From contig CAZHLJ010000004.1 of NCBI GenBank assembly GCA_964533215.1, positions 1 to 64,000 of the forward strand: a stretch of 64,000 bases of DNA. Reading direction: 5' to 3'. This DNA comes from Bact-08 sp964533215 (lineage in GTDB: Bacteria; Bacteroidota; Bacteroidia; Bacteroidales; UBA932). A model generated the notes under the pieces. The model was not told the DNA's origin and did not search any database. It saw nothing but the letters and a program-made list of their open reading frames with translations. Positions 53,562 through 63,063 of the stretch are shown here, in pieces. Numbering within the stretch: position 1 is the first letter of the stretch; each line of letters starts with the position of its first letter. A program made the translations under genes and the position numbers.

Positions 53562-53577
53562 TTGACAGATTATTAAT

Positions 53578-54927
53578 TTAGTTATTTTTTGTTGTTGCAA
53601 GTAGTTTTAAGTTTCCTGTTGACTTAAGCATTTTTATCTCTGATGTCTTACATTTTAATATTTGCTGATTGTAAGAATTGTCTGCCTGTAAGAATTCTGA
53701 ATTTACATTCAGCAAATCTGCAAGTGAAGCCATTCCTTCCTTATATTGAAGTACTGTCTGACTGTATACTTTTTGGGCAAGCTCTTTATTATCTCTCTGT
53801 ACAACCAAAAGGTCTCTGGCTGTCTGATTCTCCGAAAAGGAGTTTTGATAGTCAACCTTTAGTAGGTCTCTTGTTTGAGAGATATCCTCATCCAATTGCC
53901 TCTGTTTGAGAATGGACTGTTTGACTTGCGCACTTGTCACACCGGAATTGAATATTGGAACAGATAGGCTCAACCCGATTGTCGTCATGTTTTTCCATGA
54001 GCCAAAATTAAATTTTGTATTGTAGGATGAATAGTTCATTTTCCCAAAAGCGGCAAGTGTAGGATAGTATTTTGCCCTGGAGAGCTTTGTCTGCTGGCCA
54101 TATAATTCTGCTTGTTTGACCAAGGCCTGATATGCAGGGATACGATCTATCTCAAACTCATACACAAAAGACTTATTTTCAAATGAGTTTATAAAAGTAG
54201 AGGGATTGACCTCAATTGTTGAGTCACAAGACATTCCTGCTAACGCTTTAAGGTAATTCAATTGTGTGCTGATTGCATTTCTGATGGTTTTTTCTGTTAC
54301 TTCAAGATTTGTTATAGCAACCTTAAGCCTGTTGACATCTGTCTCCTTTATCAAATCATTTTCGTAGTTAAGTTTAGCTATATCGTAGATTTTTTTAAGG
54401 TTCCTGAGTGATTTCAACACTGTCTGTTGCTGAAGCATAAGTGATCCTGCCTGGTAGTAGCCATTTGCCACCTCTTCAATGACCTCCTCTTCATTTTTAT
54501 TCTTCAGAATGGAATATAGCTCCTGTGTCTTTTTTGTAGCTTGTAATCCGAGCCAATAAGACTGGCTATATATTAATTGAGTGATCTGAACTCCCGCACT
54601 TGCCATATGGATCTTGTCTATATTAGTCAGTTGATCCAATATTGGAGCGTATTCTTCCGGAATCATTTTATAGACTGATGAAGGAATATTGATTTTCCCA
54701 ATCATCATTTGGCTATAACTTCCAGAGCCCTCAATCTGCGGTAATCCATGCCCTCGTGATTCTTTGTGGATATATCCGGCCTCCTGAACCTGAAGCTCTG
54801 ACTTCCGAATTTCCCGGCTGTGTTCAAGAGCATAATTGATTAGGCTTCCCAATTCTGTCTGTCCGATCGCACTTTGAGATAACAGACCAAAGCATAATGT
54901 AAATAAAAAAATAAGTTTCCCTCTCAT
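53578..54927 (-). CDS. TolC-family outer-membrane efflux channel
   Basis: 449 residues with signal peptide 1-23 (ending SAIGQ). Two repeats of the outer efflux protein family with long helices (KELAQKVYSQTVLQYKEGMASLADLLNVNSEFLQADN is the classical final part, given here in outline). It is the first gene of the operon, with the operator at 54971-54990 upstream. Confidence 0.92.
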   Translation of the reverse strand: MRGKLIFLFTLCFGLLSQSAIGQTELGSLINYALEHSREIRKSELQVQEAGYIHKESRGHGLPQIEGSGSYSQMMIGKINIPSSVYKMIPEEYAPILDQLTNIDKIHMASAGVQITQLIYSQSYWLGLQATKKTQELYSILKNKNEEEVIEEVANGYYQAGSLMLQQQTVLKSLRNLKKIYDIAKLNYENDLIKETDVNRLKVAITNLEVTEKTIRNAISTQLNYLKALAGMSCDSTIEVNPSTFINSFENKSFVYEFEIDRIPAYQALVKQAELYGQQTKLSRAKYYPTLAAFGKMNYSSYNTKFNFGSWKNMTTIGLSLSVPIFNSGVTSAQVKQSILKQRQLDEDISQTRDLLKVDYQNSFSENQTARDLLVVQRDNKELAQKVYSQTVLQYKEGMASLADLLNVNSEFLQADNSYNQQILKCKTSEIKMLKSTGNLKLLATTKNN

Positions 54928-54970
54928 ATAAAATTGTAATTAACTCTTGATGGTAAATTGATAGGTGTTT

Positions 54971-54990
54971 CATACCGACCGTTCGGTATG
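54971..54990 (-). promoter_or_regulatory. TetR operator upstream of the efflux operon
   Basis: CATACCGACCGTTCGGTATG, a palindrome with the core ACCGACCGTTCGGT identical to that before the tetR gene. It lies 44 bp upstream of the TolC start codon and would block the efflux operon promoter. Confidence 0.8.
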
Positions 54991-55027
54991 TTATGTTGTA
55001 AAAAAAAACGGTTTAATGGATGTTTGA

Positions 55028-55627
55028 TTACGGCAACGCCACTAGCTTGTACATCTCCTCCAACTGTTTTTTCAGCTTCTTGTATGCAATGCCGACAGAA
55101 TCATTCATAATGACGTTGGCTCCTATGCTGAAAAAAACTGCAAGGAAATTCAAAGCAGAGGCCTTCACATCAACATCCTTTCTGATTTCTCCGGAATCCT
55201 TGGCTCTTTCGAGGACAATTTCCCAGTTCCTTATACTTTCCATATAAAAACCTCTCCCTATTTTCGCAAAACCCGGATAGTACTTAAGTGCATCAACCAG
55301 AAAAGAGAGGTTATGAACAGGCGAAGAACCCAATTGCGGAGAATGAAGTGACTGCTTGATGGTGATCTTCTTACTAGCCTCATCGAGTGTGTGTTGAATA
55401 AAACCTTTTAGAGTAATGTTATCCGGCAGATACTGATCCTTGTTGTCCAGTAGATATTTATTCACCACAGCCCTGAAAAGTTCCTCTTTGCTTTCAAAAT
55501 GATGGTATATGGCACCCTTCGTAAGCTTGGTGGCTTCGCTTATCTTGCTCATTGTAACTGCTTCATAGTTGTTTCTCAGAAACATATCGTAAGCAGAAAT
55601 TAAAATGTAATCCTTAGTGTCTGACAT
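55028..55627 (-). CDS. TetR-family transcriptional repressor
   Basis: 199 residues. The N-terminal helix-turn-helix is clear (MSKISEATKLTKGAIYHHFESKEELFRAV). The C-terminal two thirds are helical and bind an unknown effector. The gene lies just upstream of the efflux operon and both have the same operator, so it very likely represses itself and the pump and is released by a pump substrate. Confidence 0.9.
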   Translation of the reverse strand: MSDTKDYILISAYDMFLRNNYEAVTMSKISEATKLTKGAIYHHFESKEELFRAVVNKYLLDNKDQYLPDNITLKGFIQHTLDEASKKITIKQSLHSPQLGSSPVHNLSFLVDALKYYPGFAKIGRGFYMESIRNWEIVLERAKDSGEIRKDVDVKASALNFLAVFFSIGANVIMNDSVGIAYKKLKKQLEEMYKLVALP

Positions 55628-55641
55628 AATAATTCAAAAAA

Positions 55642-55690
55642 ATACCGACCGTTCGGTTTGCAAATGTATACATTTTTTTAATTGCACAAA
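55642..55690 (-). promoter_or_regulatory. tetR promoter with autoregulatory operator
   Basis: On the minus strand TTTG (55690-55687), an 18-nt spacer and TACATTTG (55668-55661) form a TTTG/TAnnTTTG promoter. The palindrome ACCGACCGTTCGGT at 55644-55657 lies right behind the -7 element over the start site. Confidence 0.7.
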
Positions 55691-55747
55691 AAAGAATCAA
55701 TTATTTCTATAAATTTTGTATCTTCCCTTATAAAATACTTGAGCATC

Positions 55748-57928
55748 ATGTTTAATGTTGATGTAATAAACATGGAATCGGTTACCTGCCTGATTCCCGA
55801 GGGTCGCCTGGATACCCTCAACAGCGATAGCTTCAATACAGTATTGCAATTCCAGTCGGACCGGGAAGATTATATAATTCTTGATTTCTCCAAGTGTAAC
55901 TACCTCTCAAGCAGCGGTATCCGTCTGCTGCTAGGTACAACAAAAAAGCTTAGTGCAAAGGGAGGTGCTCTAATGCTTTCACACACACCCTCTGAGGTGT
56001 TTCAAATTCTTGAAATCGCCGGCCTGGATAGTATATTTAATATTTTCAAAGACACAGAAAGTGCCCGTTTAGAAATTTTAAGGCGCAGAAACATAGCCAA
56101 CCACAGTTCGGATGTAAAAATCGATGACAGCCATTTTCAGATAGATCAGATAGACAACAGCATTCAGGAGGCTTTGATGTGGCACAAGAAGGACCTGGCT
56201 GGATATAATGAGCTTGTAATATCTGCCGGAGTTGGCTCTCCTGCAGAAAGTCTAACAGAAGATCCGGAAAATTCCGGGCTATTCATAACTCTTGGAAACT
56301 GCGCAGGATTCATACCATTTAATGAAGATAAGGCATCAGATTTCCGTGTAGTAAAGGATCCGGCTAATGGTGTAATATTTGTAAACCAAGCTCTGTCATT
56401 CTCGGGAAAACCCAAATGTAGGATAACGCTTATAACTCCACAAATAGTAAGTTTTGAGAAGTTGATCGATGAAGTTACCCAAATTGCACAACAGAATGAC
56501 CCGGATCATTTCCTTGCAGCCATTGTTGCCGATTTCAACCGTGAATTACCATCCATTTCCCTTCAACTTTTAGGAGATGCAAGCAGAATTATAGGTGCTA
56601 GATTTATAGTAAGCCAGATGTCTGATCTTCTGTCAGATGAGTCACTTCTTGATTTCTGCAAACGTAATTTGACTATACAGAATATTGAAAGTGTAGAGCC
56701 AATAGATATATCTGCAGATGTCCACTCTCCAGTAATATGGCTATGTCATACAGACAAATGGACAGATGCAGAAGGAAGGCAGATAAGGGTGGAAACTGAC
56801 TGCGATTTGGTTTTTGAACCATACCAATACCTTCTTACCCGAAGGCTTTATAAAGATTCAGTAAGAGTGATAGTAAAGAAACTGCATGGCGGATACTCTG
56901 CCCAGACATATCAGGTTGACTCATTTGATCATCACGGAAGAAAGCTAAGGCCGACAGTGCTGAAGATAGCCAATAGAGATATGATTTCCAGGGAAGCATC
57001 ACGTTGTCAGGAATTTTCTCTTCCCTATATAATGAACAACAGCGCAATGGTTCTTGGAACCTCCTTCTTTTGCGATACAGGAGCCCTGCGTTACAATTTT
57101 GTTGGGATTGGGGGTGAAAACACAAAACTGGAGTGGTTGACCCACTATTACAATACCTGGCCTGTAGAGAAGCTCGAGCCACTTTTTGACAAGATATTCC
57201 TGGAAATATTGAAACCTTGGTATGGACAACCTGTCAAAGAGAAGATATATCCTTACAAGGATCATAATCCGCTTTCGACATTTTTCCCACGGCTCTGCGA
57301 AATTGCTGAAGAAGAGCTGTCAATATCTGCAGATGAAGAATATTTCGCGTTTGAGGGAACTGGCAGGAAGATTCTGAATCCTTACTGGTTTTTGAAACAC
57401 GAATATCCAAAGAGAGAGAGAGATGCAACCGACTACTTTATTTCTGTCTGCCACGGTGACCTCAATATGCAGAATATATTGCTGGACAAAGATATGAATG
57501 TGTATCTAATAGATTTTTCAGAGACAAGGCCACGCTCTGTTGTTTCCGACTTTGCTCGTATGGAAGCCATATTTATGGTAGAGTCAGCTCCTGTTACAAA
57601 TGAGGAAGAGTTCTTAGATATGGTCTTATTTGCATCTAAAATCTATGAGACAACCATACTTGGGCAACTTCCTATGATACAATGGCAGGGAGCCGGGCAG
57701 GAGGTAATGAGGCGGAATATGGCATTGACATCTAAGATGAGAAGTTATGCCTCGGCATCTGTCTATGGCGACAGCAATATTCTCCCTTATTACATTGCGA
57801 TGCTGGAATGGACTCTCCCAATAGTATGCTTCTCCAGTGTAAGCCACTGGCATAAAAAATTATCTGCATGCATTGCAGGAATGATATGTGAGAAACTATC
57901 TCTTTTTAATAATAAAGTGGTTATATAG
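55748..57928 (+). CDS. STAS domain fused to an APH-like protein kinase
   Basis: 726 residues from the ATG at 55748; a TTG at 55682 would lengthen it into the promoter region. Residues ~1-110 are a STAS domain (YIILDFSKC, NYLSSSGIRLLLG; Ser55 aligns with the phosphorylated serine of SpoIIAA-type antagonists). About 120-360 is unrecognised. From ~370 a kinase-like domain runs: a GGYSAQTYQV glycine loop, TVLKIA with Lys406, REASRCQEF, and the loop HGDLNMQN (His569) followed by IDFSETR, as in aminoglycoside/choline kinases. The STAS-kinase fusion is unusual. It could be both switch and effector in a phospho-relay with PP2C proteins. The 3' end overlaps the convergent transporter by 33 bp. Confidence 0.8.
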   Translation: MFNVDVINMESVTCLIPEGRLDTLNSDSFNTVLQFQSDREDYIILDFSKCNYLSSSGIRLLLGTTKKLSAKGGALMLSHTPSEVFQILEIAGLDSIFNIFKDTESARLEILRRRNIANHSSDVKIDDSHFQIDQIDNSIQEALMWHKKDLAGYNELVISAGVGSPAESLTEDPENSGLFITLGNCAGFIPFNEDKASDFRVVKDPANGVIFVNQALSFSGKPKCRITLITPQIVSFEKLIDEVTQIAQQNDPDHFLAAIVADFNRELPSISLQLLGDASRIIGARFIVSQMSDLLSDESLLDFCKRNLTIQNIESVEPIDISADVHSPVIWLCHTDKWTDAEGRQIRVETDCDLVFEPYQYLLTRRLYKDSVRVIVKKLHGGYSAQTYQVDSFDHHGRKLRPTVLKIANRDMISREASRCQEFSLPYIMNNSAMVLGTSFFCDTGALRYNFVGIGGENTKLEWLTHYYNTWPVEKLEPLFDKIFLEILKPWYGQPVKEKIYPYKDHNPLSTFFPRLCEIAEEELSISADEEYFAFEGTGRKILNPYWFLKHEYPKRERDATDYFISVCHGDLNMQNILLDKDMNVYLIDFSETRPRSVVSDFARMEAIFMVESAPVTNEEEFLDMVLFASKIYETTILGQLPMIQWQGAGQEVMRRNMALTSKMRSYASASVYGDSNILPYYIAMLEWTLPIVCFSSVSHWHKKLSACIAGMICEKLSLFNNKVVI

Positions 57929-59194
57929 AGTTAACCCGACCATACTGAAAATACCAAAGCAGCAGCAAGTGAGCCATAGATAAGATGGCTTGTTCATGTT
58001 GTCCACAAAATGAGTATAGAGCGGTGCTCCAATAAATCCCCCTACACAGCTTCCTATTACACTGCAGAAAAAGGAGTATCCCATATAAAGAGCCTTTTTA
58101 TCTTCGGGTGCTATAAGACCAATATATGAATTGAACTTAGGGTGTGCAGTCATCTCTCCAAGAGTGAAGACCACACAGCCGATAATAAATACCAGTGCAT
58201 TACCCGATATTGCAAGAATCGCCATACCAAGAGTGCCAAAGCCGATTCCTGTTATTATTGTTGGAAGAGCCTTGGCCTTAGAAACAATCCTTGATACAAA
58301 AAGTTGTAAAAGAATTATAACGCCGGCATTCAGCACTGTAACGTGCTCCACATCAAAAGCCCAGGAGGTAGGGTGAGTGGTGAATATCGAGAGAAGAGTA
58401 TTGACCGCCTTGTTAACCTGCGTCATATCCACATGGTCATGTACATACCACAGGACTGTACCGTACATTTGAAAGTACATTATCCAGAATCCAGAATATA
58501 GAACAACCATAAGCATGAATCGCCAGTCACGGAAGACCATGAGAATCTCTTTGAAGACCCTTGACATTGGAACTACTATTCTTTTATGTTCAGGTTCCTT
58601 GTATACAAACATGTTAATGAAGAAAAGTATCAGCGCCGAAACGGCGGACATCCAGAATACATATGAATAGGAGTATTGTTTTAGCATCGGAACCAAAAAA
58701 AGCGGAAACAGGAAGGCCCCAAGATTGATGGCCCAGTAAAATATCCCGAACCCAAGAGAAGAATTTTTTGAAGTAGTGGAATGTGCAATAGTCCCGGAAA
58801 TTACCGGCTTGAACAATCCTGTGCCAACTGCCATTACAATAAGGGAGGCGAAAATAAGTTCATATGTTTTTACACATCCGGACAGAAAGTATCCGGTGGA
58901 CATAAAAGCAAATGCGAAGAAAAAGATTTTCTTATACCCGAAACGGTCTGCCAAAGCTCCGGAAAAAATGGGCAGAAGGTACAACAGCGGAGGTATGATA
59001 CCTAAAACTGCACCTGCTGCTTCCCTGGAGATACCAAGTCCCCCCTCTCCTCTGGTCAGGACAAGATAGACAGACAATATCGAGAGCACGCCATAATATG
59101 CGCCCCTTTCCATAAACTCCATAAAAATGGAGACCCAGTAATTCTTGGGAAAAGATCTTATTCCCTGTTTAGATTCCGAAACAGTTTTGTTCAT
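57896..59194 (-). CDS. POT/PTR-family (MFS) proton-dependent peptide transporter
   Basis: 432 residues with twelve hydrophobic segments. The motif EFMERGAYYGV (~26-36) equals the ExxERxxYYG POT signature and GALADRFGYKK the MFS loop 2-3. It should carry di- or tripeptides across the inner membrane, matching the peptide-processing genes of region 3. A promoter-like element is just upstream. C-terminal hydrophilic end overlaps the STAS-kinase gene. Confidence 0.87.
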   Translation of the reverse strand: MNKTVSESKQGIRSFPKNYWVSIFMEFMERGAYYGVLSILSVYLVLTRGEGGLGISREAAGAVLGIIPPLLYLLPIFSGALADRFGYKKIFFFAFAFMSTGYFLSGCVKTYELIFASLIVMAVGTGLFKPVISGTIAHSTTSKNSSLGFGIFYWAINLGAFLFPLFLVPMLKQYSYSYVFWMSAVSALILFFINMFVYKEPEHKRIVVPMSRVFKEILMVFRDWRFMLMVVLYSGFWIMYFQMYGTVLWYVHDHVDMTQVNKAVNTLLSIFTTHPTSWAFDVEHVTVLNAGVIILLQLFVSRIVSKAKALPTIITGIGFGTLGMAILAISGNALVFIIGCVVFTLGEMTAHPKFNSYIGLIAPEDKKALYMGYSFFCSVIGSCVGGFIGAPLYTHFVDNMNKPSYLWLTCCCFGIFSMVGLTLYNHFIIKKR

Positions 59195-59237
59195 GCAGGA
59201 TTTTTGGCCTCAAAAGTACAAATAAATTCATCCTGCA
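59194..59237 (-). promoter_or_regulatory. Promoter of the POT transporter within an inverted repeat
   Basis: TACTTTTG on the minus strand (59218-59211) fits TAnnTTTG and sits ~17 bp before the ATG, giving a ~10-nt leader. TGCAGGAT (59194-59201) and ATCCTGCA (59230-59237) flank it symmetrically, a candidate operator. A -33 box is weak. Confidence 0.45.
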
Positions 59238-59240
59238 CTA

Positions 59241-60746
59241 CTAAAGAGATTTTTTATATGGAATTGTGAAATGAAATGATGTCCCCTTTTTCAGTTCTGA
59301 TTCATACCATATTTCCCCGCCAAGAAGTTCAACGTATGCTTTAGATATAGATAACCCAAGGCCTGTCCCACTCAATCTCGACCTGGAGGTCTCTAGCTGA
59401 TTAAACCTTCTAAAAATGCTGTCTCTTTTATCACACGGGATACCGACTCCCGTATCTTGTACAAAAAACTCTATTACATCTCCTTTAACTGAATATCCAA
59501 AATCAATACTGCCCTTTTCAGTAAATTTCAAGGCGTTACCTAACAGGTTTGATAGTATATGGACTAGTTTCAGCTCATCTGATATTACATAGAGCTCCTC
59601 CCCGCACTCCTTTTTCATCGATAAAGCAATACCCTTTTCTTTAGCTTTAAGCAGGTACTGTCTGTAAAGGAAATTTATGATTGAACTTAACTCAATTTTT
59701 GATTCTGATATCTTTTCCTGCCCAGCCTCAATAGTTGCTATACTGACAATATTTGAAATGACAGAAAGCAATTGGTTGCTGTTTTCAGCGATTAATTCCG
59801 CATATTGCTTCCTTATCTCAGGAGTTAGACTGGAGTCGTTTATATACTCTGCAAAGCCAACAATAGCATTCATTGGAGTGCGTATTTCATGTGAAATATT
59901 CTGTAGAAAAGCCGTTTTAAGACGATCACTCTCTTCTGCCTTTTCCTTGGCCTCAATAAGATTCTTCTCCATTTGCTTGCGCTCGGTAATATCACGCGAA
60001 ATTCCAAAAAGGCCGCTTACTTTTCCGTTCTGGTCAAACATCGGGCATTTGATGGTATGAAACGTTATATCTGAACCATCCGGCAAAGTGAAGTTCTCTT
60101 CAAAGGTTATTGGCATTTCACTCTCAATAACACGTCTGTCTGCCTCCATTGTTATTTTGGCTTCCTCCTCGCTATGGACAAAAGTATCATCTTTGCCCAG
60201 CAGCTCCGAGGCTGTTTTACCCATAGCCTTCTCTGCTGCATTATTGAACAATATGTATTTACCATTGATATCTTTGATAAAGATTGCATCCAGGGCATTG
60301 TTTATCACCGTCTGAAGCAGTCTGCGGTTTGTCTGAAGTTCTATCTCCTTTTCTCTGAAGATATTAAGCTGTGCGGCGGCATCCAAGGCTCTCCTTGTTG
60401 CAAACGGAAGTCTTTCCATTCGGTCTTTGAGAACGTAATCCGTTGCACCCTGTTTAAGAAGTTCTACAGCCCTATCTTCACCAATTGTACCGGAAATGAA
60501 AATAAATGGAACATTCGGGCAGATTACCTGTGCAAGCTCCAACGCCTTCTGTCCGTTAAAGCCAGGCAAGGTATAGTCAGCAAAGATTATATCATAATTA
60601 TGCCGTTTAAGGTTGGATGTAAAATCCTGTTCATTGTCAACAACATCCATTTCCAGATTGAAGCCTTCATCTGAAAGCATCTCTTTGAGAAGCTCTGCAT
60701 CCCTCGATACATCTTCAAGAAGCAAAGTGTACAGACTTACTTTCAT
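59241..60746 (-). CDS. Hybrid histidine kinase: receiver, PAS, HisKA, HATPase
   Basis: 501 residues. Receiver domain ~1-125 with acceptor Asp57 (IIFADYTLPG) and acids ED at 11-12, PAS domain ~140-260 (NNALDAIFIKDINGKYILFN), then HisKA with FLQNISHEIRTPMN and an HATPase with NLLGNALKFT, VQDTGVGIP and GTGLGLSISKAYV. No transmembrane segment; cytosolic. An N-terminal receiver before the kinase suggests it receives phosphate from another kinase, probably the one at 61222. It is the last gene of the signalling operon. Confidence 0.92.
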   Translation of the reverse strand: MKVSLYTLLLEDVSRDAELLKEMLSDEGFNLEMDVVDNEQDFTSNLKRHNYDIIFADYTLPGFNGQKALELAQVICPNVPFIFISGTIGEDRAVELLKQGATDYVLKDRMERLPFATRRALDAAAQLNIFREKEIELQTNRRLLQTVINNALDAIFIKDINGKYILFNNAAEKAMGKTASELLGKDDTFVHSEEEAKITMEADRRVIESEMPITFEENFTLPDGSDITFHTIKCPMFDQNGKVSGLFGISRDITERKQMEKNLIEAKEKAEESDRLKTAFLQNISHEIRTPMNAIVGFAEYINDSSLTPEIRKQYAELIAENSNQLLSVISNIVSIATIEAGQEKISESKIELSSIINFLYRQYLLKAKEKGIALSMKKECGEELYVISDELKLVHILSNLLGNALKFTEKGSIDFGYSVKGDVIEFFVQDTGVGIPCDKRDSIFRRFNQLETSRSRLSGTGLGLSISKAYVELLGGEIWYESELKKGTSFHFTIPYKKSL

Positions 60747-60755
60747 AGCAACTTT

Positions 60756-61211
60756 TTATTTAAATTCTGATTTACTCTCTGGTGGAAGTTCGTTTACAAG
60801 TCCCCAGAAAATTCCTAATTGCTTTATTGCATCTACGAATCCGGAAAGATTGACCGGCTTCACCACATAGGCATTAACTCCTAGATAGTAGCTGGAAAGC
60901 AAATCCTTATCTTCTCTGGAAGATGTAAGCATTACAACCGGAAGCAGCTTTAGCTGCGGATCGTTCCTTATCTCACGCAGTACTTCAAGTCCATCCTTAC
61001 GAGGCATTTTGATATCAAGCAGCAAAACAGAGGGAAGGCCAGGCTCCCTATCGGCGAACTTACCTTCACGTCTAAGGTACTCAAGAGTTTCCACACCATC
61101 TTTTACCAGAACGACTCTGTTTGCAAGAAGACTCTCTTCCAAAGCTTCTATAGTCAGCTCAGCATCCATGGGATTGTCTTCTGCCAATAAAATTTTCCTT
61201 AATTCCAACAT
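60756..61211 (-). CDS. Single-domain response regulator (Rcp1-like)
   Basis: 151 residues from the ATG at 61211; the frame extends upstream into the kinase gene but this part is not used. EDNPMDAELT (11-20) gives the acidic pocket, Asp66 in LLLDIKMPRKDG is the phosphorylation site, and TSSREDKDLLSSYYLGVNAYVVKPVN the Lys/Thr side. No output domain. It may shuttle phosphate between the two histidine kinases flanking it (10 and 9 bp gaps). Confidence 0.93.
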   Translation of the reverse strand: MLELRKILLAEDNPMDAELTIEALEESLLANRVVLVKDGVETLEYLRREGKFADREPGLPSVLLLDIKMPRKDGLEVLREIRNDPQLKLLPVVMLTSSREDKDLLSSYYLGVNAYVVKPVNLSGFVDAIKQLGIFWGLVNELPPESKSEFK

Positions 61212-61221
61212 TTTAAACTCC

Positions 61222-63063
61222 TTATATTTTTGGTAATGTAAAATAAAATGTAGCTCCTTTGTCAATTTCTCCCTCTGCCCAGGTACGTCCTTTGTGTCGT
61301 TGAATAATCTGCCGGACATTTGCAAGTCCTATTCCTGTACCCTCGAACTCCTCATTTGAATGAAGACGCTGAAAAACTCCGAATAGTTTTTTTGAGTACT
61401 GCATATCAAAACCAGCTCCATTGTCCCGTATAAAGAAAACTATTTCGTCATCCTCTTCCATATAGCCAATTTCAATTATCGCCACCTCCCTGTTTTTTGT
61501 ATACTTGATAGCGTTGCTCAACAGATTAACCCAGACCTGCCTTATCATTGCATGGTCGGCATAAATTGAAGGCATATTCTCAATTTTCCATTCAATTTTA
61601 CGTTTTTTTGAAACATCTTCCATTTGGATCAAAGCCTCCTTGATTATCCTGTTCATGTCTAGATTATCTGGCTTCAATTCAGCGCGGCTCGACCGCGAAA
61701 AATTCAGCAGGTCATCAATCAGATTTCCCATATGGCACGAGGCATCAAATACAGATTGTATGTAATGTCTACCCTTTTCATCCAGTTGTTCGGCATTGCG
61801 TCTCATCAGCAGGTCAAGATATCCATTGATATGTCGCAATGGAGCTCGCAAATCATGTGACACTGAATAGGAAAAGGATTCAAGCTCTTTGTTGGCAGCT
61901 TCCAGAAGGGCGGTACGCTCCTCAACCTTCCTTTCCAGATTTGCATTCAGATTCCGTATCTCATCCTCGACATTTTTCCGTTCCGTAATGTCGCTTACAA
62001 CGGCTATTCTGGCAGCCAATCCCTCATAAAGCATCCCGTGAGAGTGGACTTCAACATTGATGACAGTTCCATTTTTAAGTATATGATGCCACTCTCCAAC
62101 ATAAGCAAGTCCGACTAAATTATGGATAAGATCCGTAAGAGGTTGTTTTTCTCCATCAGGATATAAATCTGTAAACTTCAAATGTAGAGTCTCTTCTTTC
62201 GAGTAGCCATAATGATTTATGAAAGCATCATTGACAGCCAGAAGTTTAAAACTATCCATTTCATATATAAGCAATATAGCCGGATTTTGTTCAAACAGAT
62301 ACCGGAAATGTGCCTCACTATCTTTCAACTGTCTTTCAGCTTCGTCTCTTTCGTTATCCCTCCTTAAGATTTGTGCAAGCATGTTGTTGAATTGCTCATA
62401 AAGAATTCCCACCTCATCTTTTCCCTGATGTTTTATCTGAACGGAGTAATTCTGATTTTTTGAAATTGCCTCAGTAATTTTAGCGAGATTCAGGATAGGA
62501 TTGGAAACAAGTTTCTGCACCTTAGAAACCATTAAAAAAGAGAGCATCAAAAGAATTGCCTCCAACATGGCAAATGTCCCTAAAAGCCTCCTTTTCTGCT
62601 GATCAAGTAGAGATGAATTTGCCTTGATGGAAATTGTCCCAAGTATCTCACCTTTGAAAAATATAGGTTCTGATATAAGAAAGTAGTCATCTTTAAATTT
62701 TTCATAAGGGTTTAAAGTAAGAACCGGAATTTTATTTTTTGACAACGATTTGGGATAACAGGCAAAAACATTTCCCTTAGCATCTAATAAATAGCCCTCT
62801 TCAACATATTTAATAAAATCAAGACGCAACAAGGCTTCAGATGCTTGATTCTTGTCTCCGAAATATAGAGGAACAACACAATAATCCCCAATCATTCTGG
62901 ATGTCAGAATCAGATTTGACATAATGTTACTCTTCAGTTTTCTGATATCCCATGTTGCAATAGCAGCAAATCCAACGAGGGTGACAATAAAAACGACAAA
63001 TAATACAATCAATATTATTTTCCTTCGTATGGACAGATTGTTTATAAACTTTGACCTACTCAT
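61222..63063 (-). CDS. Membrane histidine kinase with HAMP and PAS domains
   Basis: 613 residues. Transmembrane helix ~14-36, extracytoplasmic sensor of ~130 residues, second helix ~165-182 (LLGTFAMLEAILLMLSFLMVS), HAMP ~185-240, PAS ~250-365, then HisKA of phytochrome-type (SYSVSHDLRAPLRHINGYLDLL) and an HATPase (NLLSNAIKYT, RDNGAGFDM, GTGIGLANVRQII). The start overlaps the YfiR-like gene by 8 bp, so the two are coupled. The sensor domain may respond to the YfiR-like protein. Confidence 0.92.
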   Translation of the reverse strand: MSRSKFINNLSIRRKIILIVLFVVFIVTLVGFAAIATWDIRKLKSNIMSNLILTSRMIGDYCVVPLYFGDKNQASEALLRLDFIKYVEEGYLLDAKGNVFACYPKSLSKNKIPVLTLNPYEKFKDDYFLISEPIFFKGEILGTISIKANSSLLDQQKRRLLGTFAMLEAILLMLSFLMVSKVQKLVSNPILNLAKITEAISKNQNYSVQIKHQGKDEVGILYEQFNNMLAQILRRDNERDEAERQLKDSEAHFRYLFEQNPAILLIYEMDSFKLLAVNDAFINHYGYSKEETLHLKFTDLYPDGEKQPLTDLIHNLVGLAYVGEWHHILKNGTVINVEVHSHGMLYEGLAARIAVVSDITERKNVEDEIRNLNANLERKVEERTALLEAANKELESFSYSVSHDLRAPLRHINGYLDLLMRRNAEQLDEKGRHYIQSVFDASCHMGNLIDDLLNFSRSSRAELKPDNLDMNRIIKEALIQMEDVSKKRKIEWKIENMPSIYADHAMIRQVWVNLLSNAIKYTKNREVAIIEIGYMEEDDEIVFFIRDNGAGFDMQYSKKLFGVFQRLHSNEEFEGTGIGLANVRQIIQRHKGRTWAEGEIDKGATFYFTLPKI

